Positions 1 through 5,213 of a stretch of DNA of 14,427 nt are shown here, in pieces. The notes beneath the pieces were generated by a model, which searched no databases, was not told where the DNA came from, and saw nothing but the letters and a program-made list of their open reading frames with translations. Both the position numbers and the translations under genes were made by a program. Each line of letters starts with the position of its first letter. Within the stretch, counting starts at the first letter, position 1. The DNA lies in assembly GCA_947463775.1 (NCBI GenBank), contig CANHVD010000077.1, positions 1 to 14,427 on the forward strand. Reading direction: 5' to 3'. The stretch is from Planctomycetaceae bacterium. Its GTDB lineage: Bacteria; Planctomycetota; Planctomycetia; Planctomycetales; Planctomycetaceae.

Positions 1-197
1 TGCATGACCATGACCACATGCATGACCATGACCACATGCATGACCATGACCACATGCATGACCATGACCACATGCATGACCATGACCACATGCACGACCA
101 TGACCACATGCACGACCATGACCACATGCACGACCATGACCACATGCACGACCATGACCACATGCACGACCATGACCACATGCACGACCATGACCAC
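1..197 (+). repeat. 18-bp tandem repeat array, about 11 units
   Basis: A perfect-length 18-bp unit (CATGACCATGACCACATG, phase arbitrary) runs from the window edge to about 197 without indels. Units starting at 18, 36, 54 and 72 carry CAT as the second codon; units starting at 90 to 180 carry CAC. The only variation is thus a synonymous His change in the HDHDHM frame, while it would change Met to Thr in the neighbouring frame. The array is cut by the window start, so its true copy number is unknown. There are no spacers, so it is not a CRISPR. Confidence 0.95.
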
Positions 198-215
198 ATG
201 CATGATCGCCGGTGA
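1..215 (+). CDS. 3' end of a gene with a His/Asp/Met-repeat C-terminal tail (partial)
   Basis: The reading frame entering at position 3 encodes at least eleven copies of the hexapeptide HDHDHM, then ends HDRR and TGA at 213-215. The 5' part lies outside the window, so the gene's identity cannot be known. The frame is chosen because the only unit-to-unit difference (CAT/CAC) is silent in it and missense in the overlapping frame. Internal ATGs recur every 18 bp, so a start inside the array is possible but unlikely. His/Asp runs of this kind are known as metal-binding tails or loops in metal chaperones, transporters and metal-storage proteins, with His and Met able to ligate Ni, Zn, Cu or Co; a metal role here is inference. 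The gene converges on the MBL-fold gene, with 114 bp between the stop codons. Confidence 0.6.
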   Translation, partial: HDHDHMHDHDHMHDHDHMHDHDHMHDHDHMHDHDHMHDHDHMHDHDHMHDHDHMHDHDHMHDHDHMHDRR

Positions 216-329
216 TAACAACGCTGTCGCCTGTGGTACTGCTTCCAGGCTGAAATGCACGGGGGGCTTTTGCAATCCATCGCATGGAGCGAGATGTCTA
301 CAACGGACTCCTCTTGCTCTGCAAAGAAC

Positions 330-1151
330 CTATTTTGTAACCGCAATGCGCAATCCGTCGTATGCTGGCGCGACGTTGGGTGGCAGTTCTTTGAGCAGCT
401 CGTCGTAGTCCAGCTCGTGGGACATATGAGTCAAGTAAGCCTGACGAGGCTGTAACTGACGAATAAGATTCAGAGCGGCATCGAGATGCAGATGCGTCGG
501 GTGTGGCTTGTGACGCAGAGTATTGAGCACCAGCACATCCAGATTTTTCAGTTGCTCTCGACTGTCAGCCGGGATTGTGGAAACGTCCGTACAAAACGCC
601 ACGTTCCCAATGCGAAACCCCAGGATCGGCAGTTCTCCATGCTTCAACCTGATCGTACGAATATCGAGACCAAGCAACGAAAAATTCTGCCCCTCAGTAA
701 TTCGTTCGAACCTTAGCCGAGGCGCTGCGTACTTGTGCGCATGCGTTGACGGATCAGAGAACGCATAGGAAAAGGTCTGCCGAATTTGTTCCTCGACAAC
801 TTCTTCACAATACAACGGAACAGAATCATCCAACTGAAAGCCAAAGATCCTCAAGTCATCAATGCCCATGATGTGATCGGCATGACTATGAGTAAAGATG
901 GCCGCTCGAATCAGGGTCGCTCGTTCTCGAACCAACTGCAACCGCAGTTCCGGCCCGGCATCGATAATCATTTCTCCCTGCGATGTTCTGATCAGAACAC
1001 CAGATCGCATGCGACGATTTCGGGGATTGTCTGAAAGGCAAACTGAACACCGACAACCAACGACCGGAACTCCGATACTTGTCCCGGTCCCCATAATGAC
1101 CATTTCAGCCAGTACTTCTGGCTTCAAAGTATCTTCGCAATTCTGGGTCAT
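330..1151 (-). CDS. PhnP-like metallo-beta-lactamase fold hydrolase
   Basis: A 273-aa protein of the PhnP-type MBL-fold phosphodiesterase family, presumably a cytosolic hydrolase of a cyclic or phosphodiester substrate. Visible motifs from this start: GTGTSIGVP at about 21-29, a Cys cluster GCRCSVC (Cys 33, 35, 38) like the structural zinc site described for PhnP, the signature HSHADH at about 88-93 binding the catalytic metal pair, a later His in LKHGELP, the FCTDVS strand with the bridging Asp, and a C-terminal THMSHE. Length fits the family (E. coli PhnP is about 250 aa). The start is uncertain. ATG at 1151 leaves a complete first beta strand; ATG at 1103 would be only four residues before the GTG motif; GTG at 1280 adds 43 residues, has an SD-like GGAAGAA just upstream and overlaps a short ORF by four bases. 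No phn genes are nearby, so C-P lyase function is not implied and no symbol is given. Confidence 0.88.
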   Translation of the reverse strand: MTQNCEDTLKPEVLAEMVIMGTGTSIGVPVVGCRCSVCLSDNPRNRRMRSGVLIRTSQGEMIIDAGPELRLQLVRERATLIRAAIFTHSHADHIMGIDDLRIFGFQLDDSVPLYCEEVVEEQIRQTFSYAFSDPSTHAHKYAAPRLRFERITEGQNFSLLGLDIRTIRLKHGELPILGFRIGNVAFCTDVSTIPADSREQLKNLDVLVLNTLRHKPHPTHLHLDAALNLIRQLQPRQAYLTHMSHELDYDELLKELPPNVAPAYDGLRIAVTK

Positions 1152-1276
1152 GGAATGTCGCGCTAACTCGTTGAGTTCCTGATTTGGCAATTCCAAAGGG
1201 AAATCAAGCAAGCAGAATTCCTCTCCCGGGCCGGTCCGACCTTGTCGGTCCAACAGCCACAAAACAAAGAACTCGC

Positions 1277-1417
1277 TCACGATTTCTTCCGTGGCAAGCT
1301 GCGAATCTCAGAATCACTGACGCGTGATCGGTTCAACGCGAGCACGACGACACCGGACGAGTCGAGTAATTCCAGGCTCCGGCGGACTGTGAAAATTGGC
1401 TGGTCGTCAATCTGCAC
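1277..1417 (-). CDS. candidate 46-aa ORF or displaced 5' segment upstream of the MBL gene
   Basis: From a GTG at 1417 an ORF of 46 codons runs to TGA at 1277-1279, overlapping by four bases the GTG at 1280 that could start a longer MBL protein. The peptide begins VQIDDQPIFTVRRSLELL and ends SDSEIRSLPRKKS, and has a protein-like composition. In the neighbouring frame, the sequence just before GTG 1280 reads DSQLATEEIVSEFFVLW and stays open into the MBL gene. The two pieces could be one N-terminal extension broken by a single-base change, or a small coupled gene, or chance. I do not recognise the product. Confidence 0.2.
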   Translation of the reverse strand: MQIDDQPIFTVRRSLELLDSSGVVVLALNRSRVSDSEIRSLPRKKS

Positions 1418-1753
1418 TCCGCGCTACGGAGTTTCGCAGTTTCGAATCAGAATTGAAGGGTTCCGTCGAACTCAAAAATAAATCCCACTGAATGATTCCC
1501 GCAGACGGACAACTATTTCCAGCGATGCGGCATCCTCCAGACCGAGTCACTTACAACAGCACGCATCTAAACAGTTCGCGGGTCAAGCGGTACTCAGAGG
1601 CTCACCGTCACTAAGAGCCTTTTCAGCATCTAGAGATAAAGGCAGTCTTCCAGAGACTCCGAGAGGACAAATCAAGCTTTGTCGTTCGCCAGTGGAGAAT
1701 TCAGGATCTGACGGCTGATGCCTACAGTCCTCCATTGCCCCGTATGGGCCGAC
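1418..1753. other. intergenic stretch without a recognised gene
   Basis: This lies between the 3' end of the sigma-54 activator and the region upstream of the MBL gene. No convincing ORF was seen on either strand. It should hold the operon terminator and the promoter for the MBL gene, but neither is clear. The best structure is AGGCTC (1598-1603) pairing with GAGCCT (1615-1620) followed by TTTT, which would terminate plus-strand rather than minus-strand transcription. A second weak stem, ACTCCG/CGGAGT, lies at 1416-1432. Confidence 0.4.
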
Positions 1754-2719
1754 TTAACTGGCCTTTTCCAGCTCATTCCATCGGGCAAGTTTGTTTCGCA
1801 GAGTTCGCGCTGTTACGCCCAACTCAGCGGCCGCTTCCGTCTTGTTCCCACGGCATCGTTCGATGCGGGACAGAATCACGAATCGTTCAATGTCTTCCAG
1901 CGGCATATTCTGATATCCGCCGGGCAACTCCGCCGTCGCTATGCCAGAAACGCTGGTCTGCGGGGCGATCCGAAGCTCTGAGCCGACTCCAAAATCCAGT
2001 CGGCAAATTGTATTGGTCTCGGACTCGACACACGCACGATGAATCACATTACGAAGCTGTCGGACATTTCCCGGCCATTCGAAATTCATCAGCGAAGGCA
2101 TCAGCGCATCACTCACAGCAGTCACAGGAGTCTCATTTTCCTGACCGAACAACTTCAGAAAATGATTGACGAGCACCGGAATATCTTCGGTTCGTTCGCG
2201 AAGCGGTGCCAATCGCAGCGAAAGGACATCAAGGCGATGAAACAGATCTTCACGAAACCGTCCGGCTGCGACTTCTTTTCTGAGATCCCGGTTTGTCGCT
2301 GCGATGATCCGAGCATTCATCCGCTGAACTTCAGTACTGCCGACTCGCAGATACTCCTGAGCCTCCAGAACTCGCAGTAACTTAGCCTGTGTTGGCAGGG
2401 GCAGTTCTCCGATTTCGTCGAGAAACAAAGTACCATCACCGGCAGCGTGCAGGAATCCGTCATGCCTGCGAGACGCACCCGTGAACGCTCCCTGTTCGTG
2501 ACCAAATAATTCACTCTCTGCCAGCCCATCATGAAAGGCAGCGCAATTGACACGGACGCAGGCACGCGAAGCACGCGGGCTATTGTCATGCAGGTATTGA
2601 GCCAGCAATTCTTTCCCGGTTCCGCTTTCCCCGGAGATCAGCACTGTCCCGGATGAACGTGCAAAACGGCGTGCTCGTGCGAGTGTGTCATGCATCGAAG
2701 ATGATTCAAAGATCAGCAT
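1754..2719 (-). CDS. receiver-less sigma-54 dependent activator with AAA+ and Fis-type HTH domains
   Basis: A 321-aa sigma-54 (RpoN) enhancer-binding protein that would hydrolyse ATP to open sigma-54 holoenzyme promoters. AAA+ domain: Walker A GESGTGKE at residues 30-37, the sigma-54 contact loop GAFTGA at 77-82, Walker B GTLFLDE ending at 101-102, and an arginine-rich RFREDLFHRL segment near 154-163. The C-terminus (about 277-318) is a Fis-type helix-turn-helix with GNKTEAAAELGVTARTLRNK, closest in style to flagellar regulators FlbD, FleR/FlrC and FlgR. There is no receiver or other input domain: the frame upstream of the ATG is closed by an in-frame TGA about 15 bp before it, so the short N-terminus is real. 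It is the last gene of the minus-strand operon, 66 bp after the FlgN-like gene, and divergent from the flagellin cluster. I infer control of fliC and fliD. The exact orthologue name is uncertain. Confidence 0.9.
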   Translation of the reverse strand: MLIFESSSMHDTLARARRFARSSGTVLISGESGTGKELLAQYLHDNSPRASRACVRVNCAAFHDGLAESELFGHEQGAFTGASRRHDGFLHAAGDGTLFLDEIGELPLPTQAKLLRVLEAQEYLRVGSTEVQRMNARIIAATNRDLRKEVAAGRFREDLFHRLDVLSLRLAPLRERTEDIPVLVNHFLKLFGQENETPVTAVSDALMPSLMNFEWPGNVRQLRNVIHRACVESETNTICRLDFGVGSELRIAPQTSVSGIATAELPGGYQNMPLEDIERFVILSRIERCRGNKTEAAAELGVTARTLRNKLARWNELEKAS

Positions 2720-2785
2720 GAGAATTCTGCATCAGGTGGAGAAGAGTGAGAGGATCAGACGGCAATTGTGAGGAGAAAAGGCGAG

Positions 2786-3244
2786 TCAGAGAGATCTCAT
2801 GGACTTCTGATAAGCCACCTGCATGTTTCGCTGGCGGGATTCTGCATCGATTTGAGGGATCAGCTCAGACCGAACATCTTCAAACGTGTGCTGCAGTTGA
2901 TCGATACGACTGATAAGAGCTTTCAACAAAGCTTCATGACGTCCCAGAGTTGTCCGAAGGTCCGTGGTCAAAGTCCCTTTCCCCTGAGTGAATCGTGAGT
3001 AAGCCGCAGACACTCGTTCCTGGGCAGCCACGACCAGTTCCAGCGATTTCTGAAGCTGACCGACGGCGTCCGGATTGCCCAGATTTCGCTGAACCGCCGC
3101 CGTTTCGAGCCGCTCAATCACACCCACGGCCGCTTCAAAGACGACGCTCTGTTCCTTAACACAAGCCTGCAGTTCTCGTTCGGGCTCAGTCATGTTGCCA
3201 GAAGTATTTAGTCGAGAGTTCTGATTGTCTCTAATGTTCACCAT
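2786..3244 (-). CDS. small helical FlgN-like protein (putative flagellar export chaperone)
   Basis: A 152-aa hydrophilic protein predicted to be nearly all helical, with no signal peptide or membrane segment. Amphipathic helices cover about 20-50, 62-88 and 98-145, ending RQRNMQVAYQKSM, which resembles the C-terminal helix of FlgN family chaperones that hold hook-filament junction proteins FlgK and FlgL. Size (FlgN is about 140 aa) and the flagellar setting agree, but no diagnostic residue makes the call certain. The start at 3244 is supported by AAAGGAG about eight bases upstream, and it overlaps the stop of the preceding gene by 14 bp, implying coupled translation. An internal ATG at 3193 has no SD. 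Alternatives are another export chaperone or a lineage-specific coiled-coil protein. Confidence 0.6.
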   Translation of the reverse strand: MVNIRDNQNSRLNTSGNMTEPERELQACVKEQSVVFEAAVGVIERLETAAVQRNLGNPDAVGQLQKSLELVVAAQERVSAAYSRFTQGKGTLTTDLRTTLGRHEALLKALISRIDQLQHTFEDVRSELIPQIDAESRQRNMQVAYQKSMRSL

Positions 3245-5213
3245 GCTTTGGCTCCTTTACCGCAGGTGCAAAATGCGTGATGCGTTCCTTTGCAGGCTTC
3301 CCTGTGCGGGAAGATGTCTGGCTTGAAGACGAAGTCGCGGATGGTCCATGTGCGTCGTCGTCGTTGCTTCCGGATGGTTGGGATCCTTTTCCGGACTTCG
3401 TTGAGCCGGATTTGGTTGAACCTGAACCAGATTTTTTCGAGCCGGATTGGCCAGTGACATTGCCTGATGAATCGCTGTCGCGTTGAACACCCGCAAACGG
3501 ACTTTGAAGGTTCTCCTCGGAATTCCCGGCATCCTCTTCGAGCGAACTTTGAAGCTGACGAATCTGCTCCAGCACATCGACCCACCAGCGAGACTGTTCA
3601 CTCAGCCATCCTGCTTCCGGCTGATCTGCGATTCGCCGATAGCGATTTGACGCCTCCGCGTTGCGTCCCATTCGACGAAGACAGTTCGCCATCTGGTAGT
3701 CCGTCCAGATCTGCTGCTGCGCTGTCAATTCTGCCATCTCTGTCTGTTCATACATTTTCATCGCCAATTGGTATTCCCCAACCGCGTACAAGTTGTTGGC
3801 CAGTCCCAATCGATCGATTGGACCGTGGACTACAGCGTGTTCCGATGCAGCATGTGGAGCATTCTCAGTCGCTGAATGTCCATGAGCTCCGGATTCAATA
3901 TGCGAGTTCTTCGTCTGATGGCCGTCTTCGCTGGCTGACGGCTCACCCGCGTTGAGATCGGACTCATGTCCTCCATTCTCAGGGGCATGGTCATGCGGTG
4001 CTGCCGGATGTTCCGTTACAGCATCTGCCGAATCACTTTGTCCAGAGGCATCATGGGGCGCCGGACCATGATCACCATGATCCGTCGCATGACCTTCTGT
4101 TTCAGGGTGGCTGGTTTCGGGAGACTCATGCCCATCAACTGGTGGCAGTAGTTCTTCCGAATGCCCATCCAGTCCCGCCTCTTTATCCGGAGCAGCGTGG
4201 CTTTCCTGAGGATCGTTGTGTAGTTCATCGGCCGAAGGGGGCTGCGGTTCAGAGGTCTCGGCCACTGCCGGTGGTTCCAGTTGCGACTTCAACTGCATAA
4301 TTTGCTGTTTGAGTCGGGCGAATCGGCGGGCTTTTTCATCCTGCAGCCTCATTTCGGGATCGTCAATCGGGATCTCTGAAGGTTCCCGAAGATCATCCTG
4401 AGATGGCAACTGTTCCGGTGGCATATCTTCAACGGGAGCCAAATCAACAGGCCCGCCGTCCAATGAGGGAAGCACGGGCGTCTCTTCCTCGGCCGCAGCT
4501 TGCTCGGCAAGCACTCGTCGCCGCTCTTCTTCCAGGGCGAGCTTGAATTGCTCAGTCGCGGAGCGGACTGGCCGGTCAGAAATTTCTTGACGCGATGCTG
4601 GCGCCTGCGCAACGGGAGGGGCCGTTACAGTGGCAGCAGGTTGCTGCATGGGGATTACGTCCGCAGCCGACGGTTCCAGTGCAGGCAGTTCGGTAACTGA
4701 TGGTTCAGACGCAGACTTTTCCGGAGCAGAAGGTGGCTCGACTGGAGCCAGTTCGACAGATTCCAGATCTTCCGGCCCGGTATTCTCCCTGACGGGTTCC
4801 GGCACTGGAGGTATAACCGGCCGACCGGCAGAGACCATAATCACGGGACGTGGGGTCGACACCGCCGCAGGTTTGGACCTGCGGCTTTTGGCAACGGGCG
4901 CACCCGGTTTGGTATCACCAGATTGCAGACTCACAACATCATTAGCTCGCGATGCCGCTTTTCCATGTGCTGCCGTCCAGCCACGTTGGGTCTCCCCAAA
5001 TGATCGAGCTTCACTCATCGAGTTCTGTAAAACCGCATTCGTCACTCGCTTGTCGTCGTGGACGGAAGTCGCTGTCGAAAAGCTTGACCCCGTCACCGGA
5101 CTCTCCTGCGCTGAGACAGAATCAGAGTCTGATCCTGCAATCCCGGCGAAGATTCCGCTCAACAGGACCGCAGAGACTGGGAACAAGCGTAAACTTCGAT
5201 CGAAGGCACTCAT
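3231..5213 (-). CDS. exported His-rich, low-complexity protein with a TPR segment
   Basis: A 660-aa protein not recognised as a named family. Order of parts: a signal peptide or signal anchor (hydrophobic FPVSAVLLSGIFAGIAG, possible cleavage after VSA at about 35); a Pro/Glu/Ala-rich disordered stretch (about 100-265); two charged coil segments (EEERRRVLAEQAAAEEE near 230 and KARRFARLKQQIMQLKSQL near 295-312); a His/Asp/Glu/Gly-rich stretch (about 332-464) with roughly 20 histidines; a TPR-like helical region (about 465-560, with LYAVGEYQLAMKMYEQ and ANCLRRMGRNAEASNRYRRI); and a Ser/Gly/Lys tail with STKSG repeats (about 590-612). The ATG at 5213 shares its A with the TGA of the upstream gene and has GGAGGG eight bases before it; a GTG at 5216 is the alternative. 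It lies between a similar TPR protein and the FlgN-like gene, suggesting an envelope role linked to motility (inference). Confidence 0.8.
   Translation of the reverse strand: MSAFDRSLRLFPVSAVLLSGIFAGIAGSDSDSVSAQESPVTGSSFSTATSVHDDKRVTNAVLQNSMSEARSFGETQRGWTAAHGKAASRANDVVSLQSGDTKPGAPVAKSRRSKPAAVSTPRPVIMVSAGRPVIPPVPEPVRENTGPEDLESVELAPVEPPSAPEKSASEPSVTELPALEPSAADVIPMQQPAATVTAPPVAQAPASRQEISDRPVRSATEQFKLALEEERRRVLAEQAAAEEETPVLPSLDGGPVDLAPVEDMPPEQLPSQDDLREPSEIPIDDPEMRLQDEKARRFARLKQQIMQLKSQLEPPAVAETSEPQPPSADELHNDPQESHAAPDKEAGLDGHSEELLPPVDGHESPETSHPETEGHATDHGDHGPAPHDASGQSDSADAVTEHPAAPHDHAPENGGHESDLNAGEPSASEDGHQTKNSHIESGAHGHSATENAPHAASEHAVVHGPIDRLGLANNLYAVGEYQLAMKMYEQTEMAELTAQQQIWTDYQMANCLRRMGRNAEASNRYRRIADQPEAGWLSEQSRWWVDVLEQIRQLQSSLEEDAGNSEENLQSPFAGVQRDSDSSGNVTGQSGSKKSGSGSTKSGSTKSGKGSQPSGSNDDDAHGPSATSSSSQTSSRTGKPAKERITHFAPAVKEPKHGEH

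Noticed and set aside
1..197. CRISPR-like array at the window start
   Set aside because: Units are contiguous 18-bp copies with no spacers.
4..408. A 134-codon plus-strand ORF starting MTMTTC in the repeat
   Set aside because: The repeat variation is missense in this frame but silent in the HDHDHM frame, and the ORF runs on without any recognisable sequence after the array.
1598..1623. AGGCTC/GAGCCT hairpin followed by TTTT as the terminator of the minus-strand operon
   Set aside because: The T-run is on the plus strand, so it points the wrong way for that operon; the stem is only six bases with an 11-base loop.
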